Source of the DNA: Streptomyces iranensis
GTDB lineage: Bacteria; Actinomycetota; Actinomycetes; Streptomycetales; Streptomycetaceae
Length of the DNA: 64,000 nt
Reading direction: 5' to 3'
Assembly (NCBI RefSeq): GCF_017874715.1
Contig: NZ_JAGGLR010000040.1
Coordinates: 1 to 64,000, forward strand
Positions 1 to 9,164 of the stretch are shown here, piece after piece. Numbering within the stretch: position 1 is the stretch's first letter; the number at the start of each line of letters is the position of its first letter. Under the pieces are notes generated by a model. The model saw only the letters and a program-made list of their open reading frames with translations, did no database searches and was not told the DNA's origin. The position numbers were made by a program, and so were the translations under genes.

Positions 1-380
1 GGAGACGCGCAAGCCGAGACGCGTTGTCCCCTGGCGGAGGCACGGCGCAGGCCGAGACGCACTGCCCCCCGGCGGAGACGCGCAAGCCGAGACGCGCTAC
101 CCCCCGGCGGAAGCGCGCAAGCCGGGACGCGCTACCCCCCGGCGGAGACGCAGCGCAAGCCGAGACGCACTGCCCCCCGGCGGAGACGCGCAAGCCGAGA
201 CGCGTTGTCCCCTGGCGGAGGCACGGCGCAGGCCGAGACGCACTGCCCCCCGGCGGAGACGCGCAAGCCGAGACGCACTGCCCCCGGCGGAGGCACGGCG
301 CAAGCCGAGACGCGCTACCCCCCGGCGGAGACGCGCAAGCCGAGACGCACTGCCCCCCGGCGGAGGCGCGGCGCAGGCTC
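1..380. repeat. tandem array, ~36-bp unit
   Basis: About ten imperfect head-to-tail copies of a roughly 36-38 bp unit, built from a GGCGGAGACGCGCAAGCC-like half and a GAGACGCACTGCCCCC-like half. Copies differ by point changes and small indels and run off the left edge of the window. Open frames cross it in several phases only because the unit is close to a multiple of three and lacks stops; I do not regard it as coding. From 381 to 640 I see no gene, only GC-rich spacer before the phosphotransferase gene. Confidence 0.85.
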
Positions 381-640
381 GGAAGCGTTACGGGGTGCCC
401 GGTGGGCCGCGCGGCGGAGCCGCATATCGCGACTCCTCCTGGCACCCCGCCACCCCGGCGTGCCAGGGCGGCGGGGTCTGGGGCGGAGCCCCAGTCGTGG
501 GAAGGGGCGGGGAGGGGAACGGCCCGCCGCAGGCGCCGAGACGCCCCGCCCCCGTCCCGGTCAACCGGCCGTACCCCAGGGCGCCGTGCTCCGTCTTCGC
601 GGGCCGTGGCGGTGATGTCCGGTGATCTAACATCTGGCAG

Positions 641-1681
641 GTGCCGCGCTCACATGTACACTCCGCCGAGGCCGCTCCCGACGGGGAAACCCTGAGCGCC
701 CTGCTCCGCCGCTATGACACCGCCGGTGAAGCCGTCTCCTGCGAACCGCTCACCCAGGGACTGCTCAACCGGGGCTACCGCCTCGCCACCACCCGCGGCT
801 GGTTCTTCCTCAAACACCACCTCGACGGCGACCGCACCGCCATCGCCCGCCAGCACCGCGTCACCCAGCGGCTGGAGGCGCTCGGGGTGCCCGTCGCCCC
901 GCCGGTTCCCGACGCCGACGGCCGTACGGTCGCCGTCATCGGCGGCCGCTGCTACGCGTTACATCCCTGGATCGACGGGCGGCACCGCGACGGCGGTGAG
1001 CTGACCGCCCCGCAGTGCTGGCGGCTGGGCGGGCTGCTCGGGCTCGTCCACACCTGTCTGGAGCGCGTCATGCGGGCCCGTACGGGCGACCGCAGGCCGC
1101 CCGTGGAGGCCGCCGCCAACCCCGAGGACACCTTCGCCGTCATCGACGAACTGCTCACGCTGATCCGGGGGCGCCGGAACCGCGACTCCTTCGACGAGCT
1201 CGCCGAGCACCGGCTGGTCGAGCGGCGGACGCTCGTGGAGCGGCACGCCCACCGCCGCCCGGAGGCGGACGCCGTCCCGGTCGCCGGCTGGGTGCACGGC
1301 GACTTCCACCCGCTGAACCTGCTCTACCGCGACACCGAACCGGCCGCCATCGTCGACTGGGACCGGCTCGGGGTGCAGCCGCGCGCCGAGGAGGCGGTCC
1401 GCGCCGCCGCGATCTTCTTCGTACGGCCCGACGGCACCCTGGAGCTCACCAAGGTTCGGTCCTACGCGCGGGCGTACCGCTGCGCGGCGGGGGCCGGGAC
1501 CTCGGAGATGGCCGCGGCCGTGCACCGGGTGTGGTGGGAGCGGCTCAACGACTTCTGGATGCTGCGCTGGCGCTACCAGCGCGGGGACCGGCGCGCCGAT
1601 CCGCAGTTCCCGGCGGCCGCCGCACTGGTGGTGTGGTGGACCCGGGAGTACGACGCGGTCCGCGACGCCTTCTGCGGGTGA
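641..1681 (+). CDS. aminoglycoside phosphotransferase (APH)-family kinase
   Basis: 346 aa, cytoplasmic. It has the APH/choline-kinase fold signature: an ATP-lobe lysine in WFFLKHHL (near residue 57), the catalytic loop HGDFHPLNLLY (near residue 219) and the metal-binding IVDWDRLG (near residue 239). Members phosphorylate small hydroxyl substrates such as aminoglycosides, homoserine or choline; the substrate here cannot be read from the sequence. The GTG at 641 gives a family-like length but has no convincing Shine-Dalgarno, and an in-frame start slightly downstream is possible. It stands alone between two repeat arrays, so context does not suggest a resistance role. Family confident, substrate unknown. 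Confidence 0.8.
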   Translation: MPRSHVHSAEAAPDGETLSALLRRYDTAGEAVSCEPLTQGLLNRGYRLATTRGWFFLKHHLDGDRTAIARQHRVTQRLEALGVPVAPPVPDADGRTVAVIGGRCYALHPWIDGRHRDGGELTAPQCWRLGGLLGLVHTCLERVMRARTGDRRPPVEAAANPEDTFAVIDELLTLIRGRRNRDSFDELAEHRLVERRTLVERHAHRRPEADAVPVAGWVHGDFHPLNLLYRDTEPAAIVDWDRLGVQPRAEEAVRAAAIFFVRPDGTLELTKVRSYARAYRCAAGAGTSEMAAAVHRVWWERLNDFWMLRWRYQRGDRRADPQFPAAAALVVWWTREYDAVRDAFCG

Positions 1682-1684
1682 CGG

Positions 1685-1845
1685 GGGCGCTTCCCGTGGC
1701 CGGAGCGGGCCTTCCCGCGGCGACCGGAGCGGGCGTTCCCGCGACGGCGGAGCAGGCGTTCCCGCGACGGCGGAGCAGGCGTTCCCGCGCCGCCGGAGCA
1801 GGCGTTCCCGCAACTACCCGAGCGGGCCTTCCTACGACTGAAGGG
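1685..1845. repeat. short tandem repeat, ~24-bp unit
   Basis: Five to six degenerate copies of a 24-bp unit of the form GCGTTCCCGCGACGGCGGAG plus CAG, followed by two diverged CTTCC-containing copies. They lie between the APH-like gene and the convergent kinase gene. No terminator hairpin as strong as elsewhere in the window is evident; the array may fill that space. Confidence 0.7.
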
Positions 1846-1915
1846 CCGCCTTCCGCGGGGAAGGGGCCCTTCTTACGGCTGAGGCCGAGGGGGTACCGTG
1901 GGGCGCCCCCGGCCG

Positions 1916-3499
1916 TCAGGGGGTGCCGGCGCCGCCGTCCGTGGCGCCCGCCGTGCCACCGGTGGGCTCGGTGGTGCCCGGGTCCGTCTCCGGGTCCGTC
2001 GGCGCGGTGGTCTCCTCGCCGCCGCCCGGGGTGGTCTCCTCGCCGGTCGGCTCGCCGGTGCCGGGGTCCGTCTCCGGGTCCGTCGGCTCGCCCGTGGGGT
2101 CGTCCTGGTACGTCGGCGTCGGGTTCGCGGTCGGGGTGTAGTCGCTGCCCGTGTCCCCGGAGGTGTTCTCGTCGTCGCTCGGGACCGTCTCGTCGCCCGA
2201 GTCGTCGCTCGGCTTGTCGGTCGGCTTCTCCGTCTTCTCCTGGGTGACCGACGTCTGGTGCTTGCCCGGCTGCTTCCCGCCGCCCTTGTCGCCCATCTGG
2301 AGGGCGAAGGCGACCCCCGTCGCGACCGCGATCACCGCGAGCACCGCGATCAGCCACATCCTGCCGCGGCCCTTACGGCGGCCGGAACCGCCGTGGTGGC
2401 CGCCGCCACCGCCGCCGGGGCCGGTGACGATCGGCTGCTGGGAGGTCTCGCCGTGGCCCGGGTGCGGCAGCGCGGTGGTGGCCCCGACGCCGGGCATGCC
2501 CATGGCGGGGGTGGCGGCGCCCAGGTGCTGGGTGACCGGGCCGGTGTTCCACATGCCGGTGTGGCCGCCGGCCTCGTGGAGCATCTGGAGCCCGTACTGG
2601 ACCAGTCCGCGCATCTCCTCGGCGCTCTGGAACCGGTCGTCCGGGTCCTTGGCGAGGGAGCGCATGACCAGGCCGTCCAGCTCCGGCGGCACGGTGCCGG
2701 AGGTCTCCGACGGGGGCACCGGGGTGTCCTGGACGTGCTGGTACACCACCGACAGCGGGGTCTCCCCGGTGAACGGCGGGCGCAGCGCCAGCAGCTCGTA
2801 GAGCAGACAGCCGGTGGCGTACAGGTCGGAGCGGTGGTCCACGGCCTTGCCGAGGGCCTGCTCCGGCGAGAGGTACTGCGGGGTGCCCATGACCATGCCG
2901 GTCTGGGTCATGGTGGACTGCGCGCCGTGCAGGGCGCGGGCGATGCCGAAGTCCATGACCTTGACCGCGCCACTGTGGGTGATGATCACGTTGGCGGGCT
3001 TGATGTCACGGTGCACGATGCCGTGCTGATGGCTGTAGGCGAGCGCTTCCAGCACCCCGGAGACGATGATCAGCGCCTGGTCGGGCGGCGGGGCCTCGGC
3101 GTTGAGCAGCAGATCACGGATGGTCCGGCCCTCGACCAGCTCCATGACGATGTACGGCACGGTGTTCTGGCCGACCGTGTCCTCGCCGGAGTCGTAGACC
3201 GCCACCACGGCGTGGTGGTTCAGCCCGGCCACGGACTGTGCCTCGCGGGTGAAGCGGGCCTTGGACACCGGGTCCTCGGCCAGGTCGGCGCGGAGCAGCT
3301 TCACCGCGACCGTACGGCCGAGCCGGAGGTCCTCCGCGGCGAACACCTCCGCCATACCGCCGCGGCCGAGTCGACCGGTAAGCCGATATCGGCCATCGCC
3401 GACAAGCCCTCCATTACCCCACACCTCGGGCATATCCGGCATTCCGGACCCGCTGGCGTCAGGTTCGGAGGGCCCCTGAGCGCCCTGGGTCTGTGCCAT
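1916..3499 (-). CDS. membrane Ser/Thr protein kinase without PASTA domains
   Basis: 527 aa, eukaryotic-type Hanks kinase. Residues 37-300 form the kinase domain: Gly loop GRGGMAEV, ATP lysine K67 in AVKLL, catalytic HRDIKPAN (D165), metal-binding DFG (D183) and activation loop TMTQTGMVMGTPQYLSPEQ. A Gly/Pro-rich juxtamembrane linker leads to one transmembrane helix (381-400), then an extracellular tail of about 125 residues rich in Thr, Pro, Asp and Glu with no PASTA repeats. The ATG at 3499 starts the conserved part; an open frame continues upstream but is unlike coding sequence. It is divergent from a second kinase, so the two probably share a control region. The extracellular ligand is unknown. 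Confidence 0.92.
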   Translation of the reverse strand: MAQTQGAQGPSEPDASGSGMPDMPEVWGNGGLVGDGRYRLTGRLGRGGMAEVFAAEDLRLGRTVAVKLLRADLAEDPVSKARFTREAQSVAGLNHHAVVAVYDSGEDTVGQNTVPYIVMELVEGRTIRDLLLNAEAPPPDQALIIVSGVLEALAYSHQHGIVHRDIKPANVIITHSGAVKVMDFGIARALHGAQSTMTQTGMVMGTPQYLSPEQALGKAVDHRSDLYATGCLLYELLALRPPFTGETPLSVVYQHVQDTPVPPSETSGTVPPELDGLVMRSLAKDPDDRFQSAEEMRGLVQYGLQMLHEAGGHTGMWNTGPVTQHLGAATPAMGMPGVGATTALPHPGHGETSQQPIVTGPGGGGGGHHGGSGRRKGRGRMWLIAVLAVIAVATGVAFALQMGDKGGGKQPGKHQTSVTQEKTEKPTDKPSDDSGDETVPSDDENTSGDTGSDYTPTANPTPTYQDDPTGEPTDPETDPGTGEPTGEETTPGGGEETTAPTDPETDPGTTEPTGGTAGATDGGAGTP

Positions 3500-3813
3500 C
3501 GGTCCTCGCCGTCTCGTTCTCGGTGGGGGGGTCGGGTCGAGATCGCCCCGCCCACGGGCGGTACGGTTCCCGCTAGGCACGCTACAGCCTTCGCGCCGTG
3601 TATCGGTTGGTGATGGACCGGCCATCAAACCTGTTGACGGTGAAGCGATGCAAATCGCGTGACGGGTTCTTGCGCATCCGGTCACGGAACGGGCAACGCG
3701 GCTTGACGTGTCCGTGGCCTGGGGCAGACTTGGCCACGATATCCAGAACATCAAGATCAATGCGTCGAAACGTGCGCGTCAGAGTAGTGAGTGCGCCAAG
3801 GGGGAAGTACGAA
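3500..3813. promoter_or_regulatory. divergent control region of two kinase genes
   Basis: 314 bp without a gene. On the plus strand TTGACG (3703-3708) and AGACTT (3726-3731) are separated by exactly 17 bp, a good vegetative-type promoter for the rightward kinase, about 80 bp before its start. A second TTGACG near 3634 has no clear partner. I could not identify a convincing leftward promoter. Confidence 0.55.
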
Positions 3814-5496
3814 ATGAGCCAGTACGGCGCATCGGGCAGGTATCAAGGCCACTCTCTGGCGAACGGCCGGTATCAGCTGCGCGACCTGCTGGGCGAGGGC
3901 GGCATGGCATCCGTTCACCTGGCCTATGACACCGTGCTGGACCGCCAGGTCGCGATCAAGACGCTCCACACCGAACTGGGACGCGAGCAGTCCTTCCGCG
4001 AGCGGTTCCGCCGCGAGGCCCAGGCGGTGGCGAAGCTCACGCACACCAATATCGTCTCGGTCTTCGACACCGGCGAGGACGCCATGGACGGCTCCCTGAT
4101 GCCGTACATCGTCATGGAGTACGTCGAGGGGCAGCCGCTGCGCTCGGTTCTGGACGTCGATGTCCGGCAGTACGGCGCGATGCCGACCGAAAAGGCGCTG
4201 AAGATCACCAGCGATGTGCTGGCCGCGCTGGAAATCAGCCATGAGATGGGGCTGGTCCACCGCGACATCAAGCCAGGTAACGTGATGATGACCAAGCGTA
4301 ATGTGGTCAAAGTCATGGACTTCGGCATCGCCCGCGCCATGCAGTCCGGGGTCACCTCCATGACCCAGACCGGCATGGTCGTCGGCACCCCGCAGTACCT
4401 CTCGCCCGAGCAGGCGCTGGGCCGCGGCGTGGACGCCCGCAGCGACCTGTACTCGGTCGGCATCATGCTCTTCGAGCTGCTGACCGGCCGGCTGCCCTTC
4501 GACGCGGACTCGCCGCTGGCCATCGCTTACGCGCACGTCCAGGAGGAGCCGGTCGCGCCCTCCTCGATCAACCAGTCCATTCCCCCGGCGGTGGACGCGC
4601 TGGTCGCCCGCGCTCTGAAGAAGAACCCGAACGAGCGCTTCCCGAACGCCGAGGCCATGCGCGACGAATGCGCACGAGTCGCCCGTACCGGGCAGACCGG
4701 CGCCTCTCCGATCATCATCAGCGGCGGGCCCCCGGCCCGCAGCGGCTCCGGTGTCGGCTCGGCGGTCTTCCCGCCGATCGACCAGCAGACGCCCGCCCCC
4801 GGTCCCGGCAGCGTCCAGACGCCGTACCAGCCGCAGCACTCCCCGGGACAGTTCGGCGCCTTCGGCCCGTCCACCCCGCCGCCCCCGGTCGGCCAGGGGC
4901 CGTCCACGACACCGCTGGGGCAGCAGGGCTACCAGACCCCGACGCCGTCGTACCAGGGCCCCAGCACCCCGCCGCCGTACAACATCTCGCCCTCGACGCC
5001 GTCCGGAAGCGGCGGCGGCAGCGGCAGCGGCAGCGGCAGCGGCAACAAGCGCGTGATCATAGGCTCGGCCGTCGTCGCGGCGATCGCGGTCATCGCCGTG
5101 ATCCTGGTCATCGCGCTCCAGGGCGGGGGCGAGGACTCCAAGGACGAGAGCAAGGGGGGCGGTGGCGGCAAGTCGGCGTCGCCGACTTCCCCCGACAACG
5201 CCGCGGGCTTCCGCATGGGCGACAAGACCAAGACCATCGAGACCAAGAAGTGCACCGACGCGTACGAGGACACCGACGAGAAGGGCACGTACTCGGTGCC
5301 CGACTTCCAGAACCTCTACATCGACTCGGTGAAGAAGTGCATCCGCGCGGCGGGCTGGAAGTACCGCGTGGTGCCCCAGGACGAGAATCTGTGGGGCAAG
5401 GGCACCGTCCTCAATTACACGTACCGGAACTACGAGCCGTACAACCCCAAGACGGACACCATCGAGCTGACCGTCTCCACCGGCAACCCGGAGTAG
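3814..5496 (+). CDS. membrane Ser/Thr protein kinase with one PASTA-like ectodomain
   Basis: 560 aa. The kinase domain (residues 18-290) is intact: GEGGMASV, K49 in AIKTL, HRDIKPGN (D151), DFG (D169), activation loop SMTQTGMVVGTPQYLSPEQ. A Pro/Gln/Gly-rich linker of about 110 residues and a Gly-Ser run precede one transmembrane helix (about 411-432). The roughly 100-residue ectodomain ends in a single PASTA-like fold (SVPDFQNLYIDSVKKCIRAAGWKY ... IELTVSTG) with two cysteines (KKCTD and KKCIR), suggesting a disulfide. I chose the ATG at 3814 because it follows GGGGGAAG-type Shine-Dalgarno sequence and begins the conserved region. A strong terminator follows. Confidence 0.92.
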   Translation: MSQYGASGRYQGHSLANGRYQLRDLLGEGGMASVHLAYDTVLDRQVAIKTLHTELGREQSFRERFRREAQAVAKLTHTNIVSVFDTGEDAMDGSLMPYIVMEYVEGQPLRSVLDVDVRQYGAMPTEKALKITSDVLAALEISHEMGLVHRDIKPGNVMMTKRNVVKVMDFGIARAMQSGVTSMTQTGMVVGTPQYLSPEQALGRGVDARSDLYSVGIMLFELLTGRLPFDADSPLAIAYAHVQEEPVAPSSINQSIPPAVDALVARALKKNPNERFPNAEAMRDECARVARTGQTGASPIIISGGPPARSGSGVGSAVFPPIDQQTPAPGPGSVQTPYQPQHSPGQFGAFGPSTPPPPVGQGPSTTPLGQQGYQTPTPSYQGPSTPPPYNISPSTPSGSGGGSGSGSGSGNKRVIIGSAVVAAIAVIAVILVIALQGGGEDSKDESKGGGGGKSASPTSPDNAAGFRMGDKTKTIETKKCTDAYEDTDEKGTYSVPDFQNLYIDSVKKCIRAAGWKYRVVPQDENLWGKGTVLNYTYRNYEPYNPKTDTIELTVSTGNPE

Positions 5497-5528
5497 GAGC
5501 GGCTCCCGCTCGCTCCGCTTCCGGCACG

Positions 5529-5572
5529 ACGACGCCGCGGGCCTCATCGGAAGGTGAGGCCCGCGGCGTCGT
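5529..5572 (+). terminator. Rho-independent-type hairpin
   Basis: An 18-bp perfect stem (5529-5546 with 5555-5572) with an 8-nt loop, followed by TTTCGTTGT. It sits 33 bp after the kinase stop and can also serve the convergent gene to its right. Confidence 0.85.
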
Positions 5573-5664
5573 TTCGTTGTGTCCGGTGCGTGTCCGGCAC
5601 GTGTCCAGTGCGTGCGTGTCCGGTCGTGGTGTCCGGTGCGTGGCTCGGGGAGCCGTTCAGCGGC

Positions 5665-6234
5665 TCAGAGGTACGGCCCCGAGCGGGCGCCGCCCGGCTT
5701 GGGCATGTCCTCGTCCTCCTCGCCCCCGCCGATCCCCGGCGGCAGCGCCCTGCGCATCTGCTCCAGCTGGGCGCGCGCCGCCATCTGCTGGGCGAACAGG
5801 GTGGTCTGGATGCCGTGGAACAGCCCCTCCAGCCAGCCGACCAACTGCGCCTGGGCGATGCGCAGTTCCGCCTCGGTGGGCACCGCCTCGTCCGTGAAGG
5901 GCAGCGACAGCCGCTCCAGCTCCCCGATCAGCTCGGGCGCCAGCCCGTCCTCCAGCTCCTTCACCGAGCTGGAGTGGATCTCCTTGAGCCGGACCCGGCT
6001 TGCCTCGTCGAGAGGTGCGGCACGGACCTCCTCCAGCAGCTGCTTGATCATGCTGCCGATCCGCATGACCTTCGCCGGCTGTTCGACCATGTCCGTAACG
6101 GGAACCTCGCGCGACTCGTCGTCACCACCGCCCTCGCCGGAAGCAGGAGCGACGCCGCCGAGTGCCATGCCGTCCGGACCGACGACCAGGACGTGCGGGC
6201 TCTCCTGCGCTCGTTCGTTCATCGGCTGGTTCAT
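5665..6234 (-). CDS. bpa: bacterial proteasome activator (Bpa, DUF2587)
   Basis: 189 aa, cytosolic. Bpa is an ATP-independent ring activator of the actinobacterial 20S proteasome; it opens the alpha-ring gate and feeds in unfolded proteins. The central helical core (VTDMVEQPAKVMRIGSMIKQ ... WLEGLFHGIQTTLFAQQM) matches the family, followed by an acidic flexible stretch and the C-terminal tail GGARSGPYL. Its last four residues correspond to the GQYL docking tail known from M. tuberculosis Bpa. The ATG at 6234 has AGGGG only 1 nt upstream; the ATG at 6222 has better spacing and may be the real start. The 20S subunits are not in this window. Confidence 0.9.
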   Translation of the reverse strand: MNQPMNERAQESPHVLVVGPDGMALGGVAPASGEGGGDDESREVPVTDMVEQPAKVMRIGSMIKQLLEEVRAAPLDEASRVRLKEIHSSSVKELEDGLAPELIGELERLSLPFTDEAVPTEAELRIAQAQLVGWLEGLFHGIQTTLFAQQMAARAQLEQMRRALPPGIGGGEEDEDMPKPGGARSGPYL

Positions 6235-6342
6235 ACCCCTATTGTTCCGCACCGGCACCCGGGACGACGGGCGAGGGTCGAGGATTCGGCGGCGATCACC
6301 GGCGAGGGCCGTCAGCGGCGGCCATCAGATCAGTGGCGGTGA

Positions 6343-6810
6343 TCAGCGGCGGCGCAGTCGCAGACCGAAGAACGCCAGGCCGAGGCCGAGACCGGTGAGC
6401 GCGAGACCGGTGCCAAGCGGCAGCACCCGCATCGCCCGCCCGCTGGGCTCGGTGGCGGTCCGCTGAGCACCGTAAGGCTGTCCGGACGGGAGCGGTTCAC
6501 GCGCCTGGTGCCGGTCCGGCCGCTGCGGGACGGGGAGGGAGGACGGCGTCCACTCGGGCACCACCGAGAACCGCCCGGTGCCCTCGTCGTCCCCGGTGTC
6601 GGCCGAGGGGTCCCCGTCCGGCGACGTGGGGGTCGGCGTCCCGGTGCGGCCGGGGTGCGCACGGCCCTCGCCCGCGCGGGTGCCCGCCAGCCCGCCGCCG
6701 TCGTCGGCGGGGGTGGCGGCGGGGGTGGCGGACGCGGCGGGGGCCGCGGCCAGGGCGGTGCCCGCCAGCAGGGCCGCCGCGGGGAGTGTGCGAAGCGTCG
6801 CAGGGTTCAC
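6343..6810 (-). CDS. small secreted/membrane-anchored protein, unknown
   Basis: 155 aa with an N-terminal signal peptide (LPAAALLAGTALAAAPAASA), a Pro/Thr/Asp-rich disordered middle and a C-terminal hydrophobic segment VLPLGTGLALTGLGLGLAFF ending in RLRRR. I expect the middle outside the membrane and the tail anchored. The GTG at 6810 is preferred because GGGAGGG lies 8 nt upstream; the GTG at 6819 overlaps that Shine-Dalgarno. No domain recognised. It lies upstream of bpa on the same strand (108-bp gap), so co-transcription is possible. Confidence 0.65.
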   Translation of the reverse strand: MNPATLRTLPAAALLAGTALAAAPAASATPAATPADDGGGLAGTRAGEGRAHPGRTGTPTPTSPDGDPSADTGDDEGTGRFSVVPEWTPSSLPVPQRPDRHQAREPLPSGQPYGAQRTATEPSGRAMRVLPLGTGLALTGLGLGLAFFGLRLRRR

Positions 6811-6894
6811 GGTGGTCACCCTCCCGTGCCGAACCGTTGCGTAACGGGATCAGCGTCACATGAGGGTAGGAACCGGGCACCCTGAACGCCGCCG

Positions 6895-7115
6895 TACGGA
6901 CTCCGGTACGACCGTAAGGACCGCGGCGCGACCGTAAGGACCGCGGCGCCCCGCCGTAACCACCGTAAGGACCACCGTAAGGACCGCGGCGCCCACCGTA
7001 AGGACTGCGACAGCGCCATGGGGACCGCGACAGCACCGTAGGGGCCGTGGCGGCGCCGTAGGGATCGCGGCGGCGCCGTAGGGATCGTGGCGGCGCCGCC
7101 GTACGGACCCGGGAC
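6895..7115. repeat. degenerate intergenic repeats
   Basis: Repeated ACCGTAAGGACCGCGGCGC-like units of 16-21 bp, about ten copies with drift to CCGTAGGGATCGCGGCGGCG at the right. They fill the gap between the small secreted protein gene and the end of the oxidoreductase gene. I see no open frame with Streptomyces codon bias here. Confidence 0.7.
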
Positions 7116-7124
7116 CCGCGGCGC

Positions 7125-8102
7125 TCAGGTCGTCAGGAGGATCTTGCCCACATGCGTGCTGGACTCCAGCAGCCGGTGGGCCTCCGGGGCCTCCCGCATC
7201 GGGACGGTACTGTCGACGATCGGGCGGACCCGGCCGCCCCCGATCAGCGGCCAGACATGCTCCCGTACCGCCGCGATGATCGCCGACTTCTGCGCCAGCG
7301 AGCGGCCCCGCAGCCCGGTGGCCGTCACGGCGGCGCTCTTGGACAGCAGGGTGGCCAGGTTCAGCTCGGCCTTCACCCCGCCCTGGAGTCCGATGATCGC
7401 CAGCCGTCCGTTGAGGGCGAGCGTCTCCAGATTCCGGGTGAGGTACTTCGCGCCGACGATGTCCAGGATGACGTCCGCGCCCGCGCCGTCGGTGGCCCGG
7501 CGGATCTCCTCGACGAAGTCCTGCTCGCGGTAGTCGATCAGGATGTCGGCGCCCAGCTCCTGGCAGGCGGCCAGCTTGTCCGGGCCCCCCGCGGTCACCG
7601 CGACCCGCGCCCCGACCGCCTTCGCCAGCTGGATCGCCATGGTGCCGATGCCGCTCGATCCACCGTGCACCAACAGCGTCTCGCCCGGCCGGAGATGGGA
7701 GATCATGAAGACGTTGGACCATACGGTGGCGGTCACTTCGGGCAGCGCCGCGGCCGTGACCAGGTCCACGCCCTCGGGAAGGGGCAGCAGCTGGCCCGAG
7801 GGAACCGCCACCTTCTCGGCGTATCCACCGCCCGCGAGCAGGGCGCACACCTCGTCGCCCACCGCCCAGCCGGTGACGCCGGGGCCGAGCGCCGAGATCC
7901 GGCCCGAGCACTCCAGGCCGGCGTAGGGCGAGGCTCCGGGCGGCGGCGGGTAGTGGCCCTGGCGCTGGAGCACATCCGCGCGGTTGACGCCGGCGGCCGC
8001 CACGTCGACCAGGACCTCGCCCTCACCGGGCACGGGATCGGGGACCTCCGCCCATACCAGGGCTTCGGGGCCACCGGGTTCGGGAATCGTGATCGCATGC
8101 AT
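7125..8102 (-). CDS. NAD(P)H quinone oxidoreductase, PIG3-like MDR family
   Basis: 325 aa, a zinc-free medium-chain dehydrogenase/reductase. The N-terminal GroES-like domain (AAGVNRADVLQRQGHYPPPP) is followed by a Rossmann domain with LLVHGGSSGIGTMAIQLAKA for NADPH. Relatives reduce quinones or other electrophilic carbonyls. The start is 10 bp after the K+ channel stop, so it is probably the last gene of the mobA-moeA-channel transcript. Nothing in the sequence links its substrate to molybdenum cofactor. Confidence 0.88.
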   Translation of the reverse strand: MHAITIPEPGGPEALVWAEVPDPVPGEGEVLVDVAAAGVNRADVLQRQGHYPPPPGASPYAGLECSGRISALGPGVTGWAVGDEVCALLAGGGYAEKVAVPSGQLLPLPEGVDLVTAAALPEVTATVWSNVFMISHLRPGETLLVHGGSSGIGTMAIQLAKAVGARVAVTAGGPDKLAACQELGADILIDYREQDFVEEIRRATDGAGADVILDIVGAKYLTRNLETLALNGRLAIIGLQGGVKAELNLATLLSKSAAVTATGLRGRSLAQKSAIIAAVREHVWPLIGGGRVRPIVDSTVPMREAPEAHRLLESSTHVGKILLTT

Positions 8103-8112
8103 GGCCGCGAGG

Positions 8113-9164
8113 CTACTCCTGGACCATCGGCGCGCGAACGATCGTGATCAAGCGGTCTGCCGCCTGCAGCGGGCTGGCGGCGGGGTCGTCGTACGCGAGG
8201 AGGCGATGGCCGCGCAGCACGGACACCACCAGATCCTCCGTGTCCCGCACCGACTTGCCCACCTCGGCCTTCACCACCGTGCGCTCCACCAGGTCCAGGC
8301 CCGTGCCCTGCTGGATCAGATCCTCGATCACCGCACCGGCCGTCGGACTCTGCACGCTCATGCCCAGCAGACGGCCCGCCGCGCTGGCGCTGGTGATCAC
8401 CGCGTCGGCCCCGGACTGGCGCAGCAGCGGCGCGTTCTCCTCCTCGCGCACCGCCGCCACGATGTTGGCGCCCCGGTTGAGCTGCCGGGCCGTCAGCGTC
8501 ACCAGGACGGCGGTGTCATCGCGCTGGGTGGCGATCACGAACTGGCGGGCGCGCTGCGCCTCCGCCCGCAACAGCACATCGCTGCGGGTCGCGTCGCCGA
8601 CCACCCCGGCGAACCCTTCCGCGTTGGCCGCCTCGATCACCTCTTGGTTGGGGTCCACCACGACCACCCGGTTCTTGGGCAGCCCCGTCGCGCAAAGGGT
8701 CTCCACCGCGGACCGCCCCTTCGTACCGAAGCCCACTACGACGGTGTGATCGCGCAACGCTGACCTCCAGCGGTTCAGGCGGTACTGCTCGCGGGTGCGT
8801 TCGGCCAGGACTTCCAGGGTGGTGCCGACCAGGATGATCAGGAAGAGCACGCGCAGCGGCGTGACCAGCAGGATGTTACTGAGCCGCGCGCTGTCGCTGT
8901 ACGGCACGATGTCGCCGTATCCGGTCGTGGACAGCGTGACGGTCGAGTAGTAGACGGAGTCGAGGAAGTCGACCTGCTCGTCGGCGTTGTCGTGGTAGCC
9001 GGCGCGGTCGACGTACACGATGGCCACCGTCAGCACCAGCACCAGCAGCGCCAGCAGCAACCGCCGGGCGACCTGGCGCAGCGGGCCCGCGGGGAAGTGG
9101 GGCAGATGGACGCGGTGGCCGCCGTCCCCGGGGGTCCGGGCGGCCGCGTCATGGCTGGGCAGCT

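Noticed and set aside
1..380. CRISPR-like periodic repeats
   Set aside because: Units are contiguous and degenerate with no unique spacers and no cas genes nearby; a simple tandem array.
24..695. Open frames through the left-hand repeat array as a repetitive protein
   Set aside because: Several frames are open at once, none has a Shine-Dalgarno, and repeat indels would shift any reading frame.
641..1681. Antibiotic resistance gene
   Set aside because: The APH fold alone does not imply aminoglycoside substrates; no production cluster or mobile element is nearby.
3757..5547. A 596-codon minus-strand frame opposite the second kinase
   Set aside because: Same reason: high-GC shadow, no start signal and no recognisable domain.
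6343..6810. LALTG in the C-terminal hydrophobic segment as a class E sortase signal (LAXTG)
   Set aside because: The motif lies inside the membrane helix with only about ten hydrophobic residues before the basic tail, unlike true chaplin sorting signals; more likely chance in a Leu/Gly/Ala helix.
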